The translations under genes and the position numbers were made by a program. Shown in pieces: positions 1-5,654 of a DNA stretch of 7,643 nt (the stretch's first letter is position 1; each line of letters opens with the position of its first letter). The DNA is taken from contig JAAZHN010000155.1 of NCBI GenBank assembly GCA_012510695.1, positions 1 to 7,643 of the forward strand, read 5' to 3'. The notes beneath the pieces were generated by a model. That model was not told where the DNA came from, made no database searches, and saw nothing but the letters and a program-made list of their open reading frames with translations. This DNA comes from Mollicutes bacterium. Lineage in GTDB: Bacteria; Bacillota_I; Bacilli_A; RF39; UBA660.

Positions 1-18
1 ATAAGAGGAGTTGTAAAT

Positions 19-1227
19 GTGAAGAAAAATATTAAATTTATTTTAATCACTTTGGTAATTTTACTAATAATTAGTTCAATTATAAATAATAGAAATAGTT
101 TATTACCAAGAAAAATTTCATCAATAAGTATAGAGTATTATCCATTTTATAATATTTCAACTGCAGAAAGTCTAAATAATATGAATGACGAATTTATAGA
201 AAAACAAGTGATTACTTTAAATCAAAAAGACATTAATTTAATAAAATCTAATTTGGATAAGATACATGATGATAATGTACATTATTCTAAATGTAATTGT
301 ATATTTTTAGACGACTATAAAATGATAATTAATGGAAAATATGAGTTGATAATAGGGTACGATTGGGGAGAATATATATTTGAAAATAAAAGGATTGTGG
401 TAAATATTCCTGATTATATAAATAAATTTTTAGAATCTAAGGTGACTGAACATAATAAAAAGATATTTAAGAAAATAAGTGCTTCTAAAATAGAAATTAA
501 AAATGATACTAAAAAAGTAAATTTATTAGAAGAACATAGAAAAAATTTTATTAATGATTTTAGTTATCTAAAGGTTAATATGGACGAAGATTATTTAAAA
601 TTTGATAAGGGGTATATTTATGAAATAAATATTGATGATAGTAAGATTATATATGTATATACGGATTGTAGTATGGGGTACTTATTTGATAAAGTTACTG
701 GTGAAGCAACATTCATACTCATTAATGGAATTAATGACAATTATCTTCAAAAACTATTAAATGTTGGAGGAGATATTAATTATTTAATTAAGGAATTTCA
801 TGTTTCATATGAAGAACATAATGTTGTAGAAGATAATGTTTTTGTAAAAACAAAAAAGGAGTTAATTGAAAATTTAAATAGATGTATTGGTACTAATATG
901 GTCTATGGAGAAGGGGCATTTTTGGCTGGAGATTCACAAGATATATTGAAAATTTATAATGATGACTTCTTCAATGACCATAATTTAGCAATTCAAATAT
1001 ATAATTATGATACAGCTATAGATTATTCCTTAGCTAATATAGTAGAAAAAGATAATATTGCTAATATAAACATCCAAAAAGAACAATATTCTCATTCTAG
1101 AGATATGGGTGCTCCTAGAACCGTTATTTATTGCATAGAATTAGATAAACATATAAAAGGTGCTAATTTTAATTTTGATATAAAAAATATAGATAACACC
1201 CCTGGACCAGATACACCAGCATATTAG
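19..1227 (+). CDS. Membrane-anchored exported protein of unknown function
   Basis: I do not recognise this 402-residue protein by name. Residues 1-4 (MKKN) are basic, and residues 5-22 form one hydrophobic stretch (FILITLVILLIISSI) with no lipobox cysteine. It is therefore probably an uncleaved signal anchor with the rest outside the cell. The remainder is soluble, acidic and rich in Asn/Asp/Ile. Residues 33-150 and 195-255 look like small alpha/beta domains; the only Cys cluster is C92-N-C94. The C-terminal part (about 305-385, with FFNDHNLAIQI, then DMGAPRTVIYCIELDK) reminds me of PrcB-C-like domains of Gram-positive lipoproteins, but that is recall only. The start is GTG at 19, 8 nt after AGAGGAG (4-10); an overlapping ATG at 17 is out of frame. 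It ends at a TAG and is followed by a terminator. It faces the mobile element convergently, so it may be cargo or flanking chromosome. Confidence 0.8.
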   Translation: MKKNIKFILITLVILLIISSIINNRNSLLPRKISSISIEYYPFYNISTAESLNNMNDEFIEKQVITLNQKDINLIKSNLDKIHDDNVHYSKCNCIFLDDYKMIINGKYELIIGYDWGEYIFENKRIVVNIPDYINKFLESKVTEHNKKIFKKISASKIEIKNDTKKVNLLEEHRKNFINDFSYLKVNMDEDYLKFDKGYIYEINIDDSKIIYVYTDCSMGYLFDKVTGEATFILINGINDNYLQKLLNVGGDINYLIKEFHVSYEEHNVVEDNVFVKTKKELIENLNRCIGTNMVYGEGAFLAGDSQDILKIYNDDFFNDHNLAIQIYNYDTAIDYSLANIVEKDNIANINIQKEQYSHSRDMGAPRTVIYCIELDKHIKGANFNFDIKNIDNTPGPDTPAY

Positions 1228-1253
1228 TTTTATATTACAATGTATTGTGAAAT

Positions 1254-1288
1254 TATAATATACACAATTTGCTAGACACTGTCTGGCA
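1254..1288 (+). repeat. Palindromic repeat, copy A
   Basis: This copy runs from TATAAT (1254-1259) through ATACAC to the 19-bp dyad TGCTAGACACTGTCTGGCA (1270-1288). Copy B at 1579-1616 has the same order: TATAAT, ATACAC, TTTGCTAG, a variable core, CTGGCA. The dyad arms differ between copies only at paired positions (A-T here, C-G in B). Both copies keep the same single imperfect pair (T opposite G). Copy A is also the terminator of the upstream gene. Confidence 0.6.
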
Positions 1289-1294
1289 TTTTTT
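1268..1294 (+). terminator. Rho-independent terminator after the 402-residue gene
   Basis: The arms GCTAGAC (1271-1277) and GTCTGGC (1281-1287) pair with one G-U wobble around an ACT loop. A and then six T follow (1289-1294). It lies about 40 bp after the TAG stop of the plus-strand gene, in the right orientation. The same dyad recurs in altered form at 1596-1618. Confidence 0.75.
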
Positions 1295-1390
1295 CATATT
1301 TACTAATTAATTTCTTTTATAATTTTAGTAAAACCTCTTTTCAGCACGAATATTTCTATTTTGTTCATTTTTACTATGATTTTGCCTATA

Positions 1391-1525
1391 TTAAGCATCT
1401 ACAAATAGATTATTAATTTGATATACAGTTTTTGACTTTCTGCTTAAAATAATAGTTTCAATTTCATCAAATAAATCATCTACTATTTTATCATTTGCTT
1501 TTGCTTTTTCTATAACTGAGTTCAT
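1391..1525 (-). CDS. Possible small hypothetical protein, 44 residues
   Basis: An ATG ORF of 44 codons reads MNSVIEKAKANDKIVDDLFD at its start and ends INNLFVDA. The composition (Lys/Asp/Glu-rich and helical) is plausible for a real peptide. There is only a weak GAAAG ribosome-binding-like sequence before the A-rich stretch upstream of the ATG. A perfect dyad (1548-1563) lies upstream and could be its operator. I recognise no family; it does not look like TnpW. It could be the remnant of a longer regulator gene near the element end, or a chance ORF in AT-rich DNA. The rest of 1295-1590 shows no other supportable gene. Confidence 0.3.
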   Translation of the reverse strand: MNSVIEKAKANDKIVDDLFDEIETIILSRKSKTVYQINNLFVDA

Positions 1526-1547
1526 TTTGTTTTTTTTCTTTCAAATA

Positions 1548-1563
1548 GTCAGTCACGACTGAC
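1548..1563. promoter_or_regulatory. Perfect 7-bp dyad, possible operator
   Basis: GTCAGTC (1548-1554) and GACTGAC (1557-1563) are exact inverted repeats separated by AC. The motif lies 23 bp upstream of the 44-residue minus-strand ORF and downstream of a TATAAT-like sequence on that strand (about 1585-1590). Its form resembles dyads bound by TetR/AcrR-type repressors, but no such repressor is encoded in the window. It has no T-tract, so it is not a terminator. Confidence 0.4.
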
Positions 1564-1578
1564 CAATTCATCTTTCAA

Positions 1579-1616
1579 TATAATTATACACTATATTTGC
1601 TAGCCAGTGGCTGGCA
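1579..1616 (+). repeat. Palindromic repeat, copy B
   Basis: This is the second copy of the module at 1254-1288: TATAAT (1579-1584), ATACAC, then the dyad TGCTAGCCAGTGGCTGGCA (1598-1616). The hairpin arms extend to TTTGCTAGCC (1596-1605) and GGCTGGCAAA (1609-1618), 10 bp with one G-U. It begins 5 bp after the relaxase stop codon, so on the minus strand it could serve as a weak terminator, but no T-tract follows. A protein-binding site is equally possible. Confidence 0.55.
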
Positions 1617-1622
1617 AATTCA

Positions 1623-2975
1623 TTATCTTTCAAAATCATCTTTGCTTTTTGCATTTTTTGTATTAATAATATCTTCATAAGTATCATAATCTATTGCTCC
1701 ATGATGTAGTAAATCGTTTGTAAATTCTTGATACTTTTCCTTATCTTGCCATCTAGTTAATCTATTTTTAATAAAATTAATTATCTTCATAAATTTATTT
1801 TTCCAAATTGTAAGTTCATACTTTAAACTAAAATTATTTTCTTTTAAATCGGCAATTTCATCATTTTTGTTTTCAAGTTCACTTGATAAAGCATTATTTT
1901 TAACTTTTAATGCATTATTTTCTTCAACAAGTATTTTATTATTTTTAAGTTCAATATCTACATTTTTAAGAGTTAATGATAGCTCATTTATCTTTTTATA
2001 TTCTTTGTTAGTATTATCAACCTTATCAATATAGTTGATATTTTTTTCTTTATCTTCTTTGTTTAAGATAACATTATTTTTACCAGTTGTAATATTACCT
2101 TTAAGATTATTAATTATATTTTTAATATCAGTTGTATCATTATCTAATTCCAATGACTTTTGATTTATAATATCTAAATCTTTTTGATTTTTTGTTATTT
2201 CATCTTTAACTTTTTGATAGTTAGTCATTTCGGATGTATTATAATCTAAATTTCTGCCTTTCTTTTTTTCAGCAAGTTTAGAAAATGTTTTATATTCTTT
2301 ATTAAATGAATCTATACATAAAGTTCTCATTTTATCTTGTAAGTTTACTAAAGTAGATTTAGTAAATACGTCTGATTTACCAACTTGTTTAGACATACCA
2401 TTTTTATTTTTATATTTAATTGGTACACCTACAATATGAAGATGTGGACTAGTTTCATCATAGTGAATAATGGCATTTGCTATTTTAAAGTTAGGCACTA
2501 ATAATTCTAAATCTTTTACTTGCTCTACAAATACATTAGTCATTTTCTTTTTATAATTTATATCTTTTTTATCCCAATATTTTTTATCACCAAGTTCAAT
2601 TATTATTTCACAAGCAAGATCATTTTTTGTATTATTAGAGATATTAGTAAAATAATCATCTATCTTTCTATCGTCTCTTGTTTGTTTAGAATTATATTCA
2701 AGTCGTGCTTCTTCAAATTCATCTTTATACAATTTTTGAACATCACTATATAAAGAAGTAGTACCTCTAATTATTACAATTTCATCTTGTTTATCATCAT
2801 ACTTTCTATAATTATGCTTATCAACTTTAGATAAAGTTTTAGAATTTTGAATAGCATTATTAGATAGTGAAGTAGTTCCACTTACATTATTTTTGCCATT
2901 TACTCTAGATATATTTTTCTTATTTTTATCGCTTCCAATATGGAAAGAGTAAGCTAGTTCTTCTATAAAAATCAC
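1623..2975 (-). CDS. mob: MobV-family (Pre/Mob) relaxase, TnpZ-like
   Basis: This relaxase would nick one strand at oriT and lead it into a recipient through a helper mating channel. Counting from GTG at 2975 (450 residues), the N-terminal part has LAYSFHIG (8-14) and HNYRKY (54-59), matching the MobV motif with His-Asn-x-Arg. The metal-binding motif HYDETSPHLH (171-180) supplies H171, D173, E174, H178 and H180. From about 240 to 400 it is a long Lys/Glu/Asn-rich coiled coil, as in Pre/Mob proteins. The length is normal for the family. The oriT candidate is directly upstream. The start is uncertain: GTG 2975 is only 1 nt from GGAG, while the well-spaced in-frame codon at 2966 is ATA. The alternative is a slightly shorter protein starting MEELAYSF if ATA (or an ancestral ATG there) is the start. 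Confidence 0.9.
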   Translation of the reverse strand: MIFIEELAYSFHIGSDKNKKNISRVNGKNNVSGTTSLSNNAIQNSKTLSKVDKHNYRKYDDKQDEIVIIRGTTSLYSDVQKLYKDEFEEARLEYNSKQTRDDRKIDDYFTNISNNTKNDLACEIIIELGDKKYWDKKDINYKKKMTNVFVEQVKDLELLVPNFKIANAIIHYDETSPHLHIVGVPIKYKNKNGMSKQVGKSDVFTKSTLVNLQDKMRTLCIDSFNKEYKTFSKLAEKKKGRNLDYNTSEMTNYQKVKDEITKNQKDLDIINQKSLELDNDTTDIKNIINNLKGNITTGKNNVILNKEDKEKNINYIDKVDNTNKEYKKINELSLTLKNVDIELKNNKILVEENNALKVKNNALSSELENKNDEIADLKENNFSLKYELTIWKNKFMKIINFIKNRLTRWQDKEKYQEFTNDLLHHGAIDYDTYEDIINTKNAKSKDDFER

Positions 2976-2976
2976 A

Positions 2977-2986
2977 CTCCTTTCTT
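2977..2986 (-). promoter_or_regulatory. Ribosome binding site of the relaxase gene, odd spacing
   Basis: AAGAAAGGAG on the minus strand is followed by T and then GTG (2975-2973), one base apart. The next in-frame codons are ATT, TTT and ATA (2966), the last 10 nt from the GGAG. The recombinase gene has the same arrangement (AAAAGGAG, T, ATG, ATT, CTA, TTG), where the codon at the equivalent position is a valid TTG start. By analogy ATA at 2966 probably marks the ancestral start. Confidence 0.5.
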
Positions 2987-3001
2987 AAATAATATTTTGT
3001 T

Positions 3002-3072
3002 TGTCAAAATGTTTAACCCCCTAGGTATTTTGACATGCTATCAAAATACGGGGGCTAAGGCACTGCCTTAGG
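3002..3072 (-). other. oriT: Candidate origin of transfer (oriT) with nested inverted repeats
   Basis: This GC-richer patch directly upstream of the relaxase gene is packed with dyads. GTATTTTGA (3025-3033) and TCAAAATAC (3041-3049) are a perfect 9-bp inverted repeat with a 7-nt loop. CCCCC (3017-3021) and GGGGG (3050-3054) enclose it, apart from a 3-nt bulge. CTAAGGCA (3055-3062) and TGCCTTAG (3064-3071) form a perfect 8-bp repeat with one spacer base. MobV relaxases are known to nick beside such repeats just upstream of mob. A TTGACA (3007-3002, minus) within it could be the -35 of the mob promoter. The nick position cannot be read from the sequence. Confidence 0.65.
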
Positions 3073-3076
3073 ATCC

Positions 3077-3130
3077 AAATTAACTATCGCCACTTTCATT
3101 TCTTCGAAACAAAACGTGCCACGTTAATTT
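3077..3130. repeat. Outer inverted repeat and inner dyad beside oriT
   Basis: AAATTAAC (3077-3084) and GTTAATTT (3123-3130) are perfect 8-bp inverted repeats 38 bp apart. The second arm overlaps another dyad, AACGTG (3113-3118) and CACGTT (3120-3125), with a single spacer base. The patch continues the structured, GC-richer zone of the oriT candidate and lies between the tnpV stop and the relaxase gene. Its role is unknown; accessory or relaxosome binding sites are possible. Confidence 0.45.
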
Positions 3131-3146
3131 ATTTGTTTTACAGAAA

Positions 3147-3605
3147 CTAATTATAAATTAGTTCTTGTAAAACTTTTTCTTCAGCACAAGCTTTATAATT
3201 ATTCATAAGACCAACCCATGATAACTCATTATCTTGTTTTGCTTTTTCAGAAAGTCTAGAATCATTTTTAATATAATCATTCATAATTCTATCTACCATA
3301 TTTTGTGCTTCATTACCGACTGAAAAAAGATAATTGTTAAGTTCATTTGTCATTAAAAGTTGTTGATATAGCACTTTCTTATTTTTCTTTAAATAATCTA
3401 ATTTTAATAATCCATATTTATTTAATGGTTTATCATTATTATCTTTTAATTTTTAATTAGGCAATTTATAATCACCAACTTGTGTATAAGTGATTGGATT
3501 TACCAATTCCTTTTCAATATATTTTTCAAATGATTCAAGTATTGCATCTTGAACACTAGGTCCATTTTCGTTATAAACATTAATTACTAATTCTTTGTTC
3601 TTCAT
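3147..3605 (-). pseudogene. tnpV: TnpV-like protein gene interrupted by an in-frame TAA
   Basis: Read through its stop, the frame encodes 152 positions. The N-terminal segment (MKNKELVINVYNENGPSVQD at its start) leads to TYTQVGDYKLPN, then TAA at 3455-3453 (codon 51). After the stop comes NKYGLLKLDYLKKNK and a helical tail with NELSWVGLMNNYKACAEEKV and the end LQELIYN. This is the pattern of the transposon-encoded TnpV family, whose usual text has a GDY-LPN-L segment, a K-YG-L-YLKE segment and a MEWV-MNN-ELIY tail. Family members have Leu where the stop is, and TTA to TAA is one base change. The 3' part could in principle restart at GTG 3374. The gene overlaps the recombinase 3' end by 26 bp and has AGGAAG (3615-3620) upstream, so it was translationally coupled. 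TnpV's biochemical role is not established. Confidence 0.8.
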
Positions 3606-5525
3606 CTTTTACTTCTTCCTTTCTTTCTATACATACTGGTTTAACTCCAATTTTTATTGGTACTGGATTTTTCATATAGGTTACACTTGTATTGGTTTCA
3701 TCTGGAATATAATCAAATGCATCATTTACATATACCATTTGAAATTTATCATTTTCTCTTATATATATAATTCCATATCTATATTCTTTCATTTTTATTT
3801 CTGGATCTATTTTAAAGTAATCTTCCATTGGGAATATTCTCACGATAGCACGATTATCTTTAATATAATTAAAATAGAATACTCTTTTTTCAACATAATA
3901 AATTGCTTCTTCAAAACCTACATCATAATATTGTCTTAATCTCATTATGTGTTTTCCTACTTCTTCTTCAGGTAGGTAATTACTAAATCTTAATGTTCCA
4001 ATAAGATTACCAAATAATGTTGGTGTATTTACATCTAAATAACCATCTGCAAAGAGTTGATTACAAGTTTTACAAATAGATTCTCTAAAATTAACATTCT
4101 TTAAGAATATTTCACTACCAATCATTTCAAGTTCAATATCATCAACATAATTCATTATTAAATTTGCTTTTTTTTCTCTTGTATAATCTTTCCAAGTTTT
4201 AGTTCTTTTATCATATTCTTCTTTAAGTTTAACTTTATTAATAAAATCTATATCTCTTTTTAACAAAATATCCTGTGGAGTAAATTTAAGTTCATCACAT
4301 ACATTTAATTCATCAAGTTCTGCTTGTAGGTTCGATAAAGCATCATCAACTCGTTTCTTTTCAAGTTTATATTCAGATTCAGTAAATATACCATCAACAA
4401 ATGCTTTTCTTATTCTTTCTAGTTTATCATTTTGTTTTTTAATATCTTTTTCAATATTTTCTCTAGGCTCATCAAATTTTTGTTTAATCATTGGTAAAAA
4501 GAATTGATTTACTACTGAATCATACTCAACAAGATCATTTATAAAATCATTAAAGAATTTATCAATAACTGTTTCTTTAAAACTAACTTTACAATCATGA
4601 CAATAGTAATAGTAGTAAACATTACCATTAGTTTTTTGAGTAGCTTTACCACCCAAGATTCTATTGCATTTAGGACACTTTATTTTTTGTAAGTATAAAT
4701 AAGTTAAAGTTCTTTGATAACTTTTAGATTTTTTTTCTTTTGTACTTGGCATTCTTCCCACATTTCTTTTGATACAATAGGCTCAACAACATTTTCATAA
4801 TAAGTTGGTGATTTAGTTCTTTTACCATGAACAAAATCTCCTTTATATATCTCATTAGTAAGTATTGCAGTAATAGAAGAATCTCGCCAATTTGTTTTAC
4901 CTAAAACTTCTTCTTTATTAAATAGAGTACTTATCTTTTGATATGATAATCCATCATGATAAAGTTTAAATATTCTTTCAACAACATCTTTTGTAGTGTA
5001 GTCAATTACTAATTTCTTATTTTCGTGTTTATATCCAAGTGGTGCTTGATGTGGAATATGTCCTTGCTTAATTGCTCCAGATAATCCTACTTTAGTTCTT
5101 TCACTTGTTCTTTCTATTTCGTTTTGAGATACACTCATAAGTAATCTTGAAATCATTTTACCATTAGCAGTTGTAGTATTTATTTCATCATTAGCACAAT
5201 CTAAATAAGCAGCGTTTTCATCAAGAAAAGTAATAAGTTCTTCCCAGTCATAAATACTTCTTGTTATTCTATCAAGTTTAAAGGCAACTATAGTGTTTAT
5301 TTTTTTAGATTTGATATCTTCTTTAAGTCTTTCAAATTCAGGTCTGTAATTACCTGTTTTAGCACTTATTCCAGCATCTTCGTAATAATCTTTAATAATA
5401 TAACCTTTATACTTACAAAAATCTTCTAGACGTTGTTTTTGTTCTGGTAAACTAAATCCTTCACGGGCTTGATCTTCGGTCGATACTCTTAAATATAGAC
5501 CACATATTTTCTTGTTATTATCCAA
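3580..5525 (-). pseudogene. tnpX: Large serine recombinase (TnpX-like), frameshifted
   Basis: The gene would catalyse excision and integration of the element. Restoring one base gives 648 residues from TTG 5525. Residues 7-16 hold ICGLYLRVST with nucleophile S15, followed by KLDRITRS and the resolvase domain to about 150. The recombinase DNA-binding domain follows (IPHQAPLGYKHE, then NEIYKGDFVHG). A zinc ribbon has C284/C287 and C309/C312, and a coiled coil spans about 350-405. A long C-terminal region beyond 480 matches the large size of TnpX (about 700 residues) rather than a 500-residue enzyme. The frame is broken at the A8 run (4729-4736). The first part ends at TAA 4704-4706, and the second part is open from 4761 to 3580. 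One extra A restores the frame (KKKKSKSYQR). A true mutation, a sequencing error or slippage could explain it. TTG is preferred as start because it lies 10 nt from AGGAG; ATG 5534 is 1 nt away. Confidence 0.85.
4729..4736 (-). other. A8 homopolymer at the recombinase frame change
   Basis: In the coding strand the codons run CAA AAG AAA AAA AAT and continue to a stop 8 codons later, while the -1 frame reads on through SKSYQR into the zinc ribbon. The A_AAA_AAT step allows the P-site Lys tRNA to re-pair after a -1 slip. It is not the strong bacterial A_AAA_AAG form, and I see no well-placed stimulatory hairpin. Transcript slippage adding one A would also restore the frame. Confidence 0.6.
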
Positions 5526-5535
5526 TAGAATCATA

Positions 5536-5540
5536 CTCCT
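5536..5540 (-). promoter_or_regulatory. Ribosome binding site of the recombinase gene
   Basis: AGGAG (within AAAAGGAG) lies 1 nt before ATG 5534 and 10 nt before in-frame TTG 5525. The spacing and the usual family N-terminus (short, then KICGLYLRVS) favour TTG. The site is only 4 nt past the stop of the 17-codon leader ORF, so ribosomes ending the leader could affect initiation here. Confidence 0.65.
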
Positions 5541-5544
5541 TTTA

Positions 5545-5598
5545 CTAAAAAAAGAGCGAGGTAGCACAACTAGGGTTTATTTGTACTACTTCGCCCAT
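5545..5598 (-). CDS. Putative leader peptide MGEVVQINPSCATSLFF
   Basis: ATG 5598 opens a 17-codon ORF that crosses both arms of the hairpin at 5554-5596. It ends with TAG (5547-5545), using the last T of the T-tract. No strong Shine-Dalgarno sequence precedes it. Its exact fit to the hairpin and the four-base gap to the recombinase ribosome binding site suggest ribosome-dependent attenuation. A ribosome stalled or slow in the first arm would prevent the terminator from forming. Codon choice (GGC, ACC, TCG, CTC) differs from the neighbouring genes because the same bases must form the stem. It could be a chance ORF, since only one sequence is available. Confidence 0.45.
   Translation of the reverse strand: MGEVVQINPSCATSLFF
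5547..5596 (-). terminator. Intrinsic terminator/attenuator upstream of the recombinase
   Basis: On the minus strand GGGCGAAGTAGTACAA (5596-5581) pairs with TTGTGCTACCTCGCTC (5569-5554) over 16 positions, with two G-U wobbles and one A-C mismatch. The 11-nt loop is 5570-5580, and seven T follow (5553-5547). It lies between a probable promoter and the recombinase ribosome binding site. Unconditional termination would silence the recombinase, so conditional attenuation is likely. It could also simply insulate the element from upstream transcription. Confidence 0.75.
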
Positions 5599-5628
5599 AA
5601 ATAAATTAGATATAACTTTTCTAACTTA

Positions 5629-5634
5629 ATTATA
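5629..5634 (-). promoter_or_regulatory. Likely -10 element for the recombinase leader
   Basis: A consensus TATAAT (5634-5629, minus strand) lies about 30 bp upstream of the leader ORF ATG. No good -35 is present at 17 bp; the TTGTCA further upstream is only 9 bp away. In Tn4451 the strong tnpX promoter is known to be created when the element circularises. A weak -35 in the integrated state would fit that, but this is inference. Confidence 0.4.
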
Positions 5635-5654
5635 AACTATTTTTGACAAATTTA

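Larger units (their letters stand above)
1600..5650 (-). mobile_element. Tn4451/Tn4453-like integrative mobilizable element, decayed (ends approximate)
   Basis: The gene set and order, all on the minus strand, are large serine recombinase (tnpX-like), tnpV-like, inverted-repeat-rich oriT candidate, and MobV relaxase (tnpZ-like). These are the transfer and excision modules known from the clostridial mobilizable transposons Tn4451/Tn4453. No resistance gene or other cargo lies between them. The ends are not resolved. One should lie just upstream of the recombinase leader (about 5600-5655), the other past the relaxase stop, somewhere in or left of 1228-1622. The recombinase frame change and the tnpV nonsense codon suggest a defective copy that could still move if a related recombinase acts in trans. 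Confidence 0.75.

Noticed and set aside
2520..3939. Plus-strand Phe/Ile-rich ORFs at 2520-2753 and 3595-3939.
   Set aside because: They are antisense shadows of AT-rich Lys/Asn-rich coding sequence in the relaxase and recombinase.
5531..5567. GTG 5567 as the recombinase start.
   Set aside because: It lies inside the terminator hairpin and T-tract, upstream of the ribosome binding site, and adds residues unlike the family N-terminus.
1429..5647. TTTTTGAC at 1429-1436 and 5640-5647 as the attachment-site core, containing the GA used by TnpX-type recombinases.
   Set aside because: An 8-bp match between these AT-rich stretches is expected several times by chance, and it gives no better gene structure at the joined flank. 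An empty-site comparison is needed.
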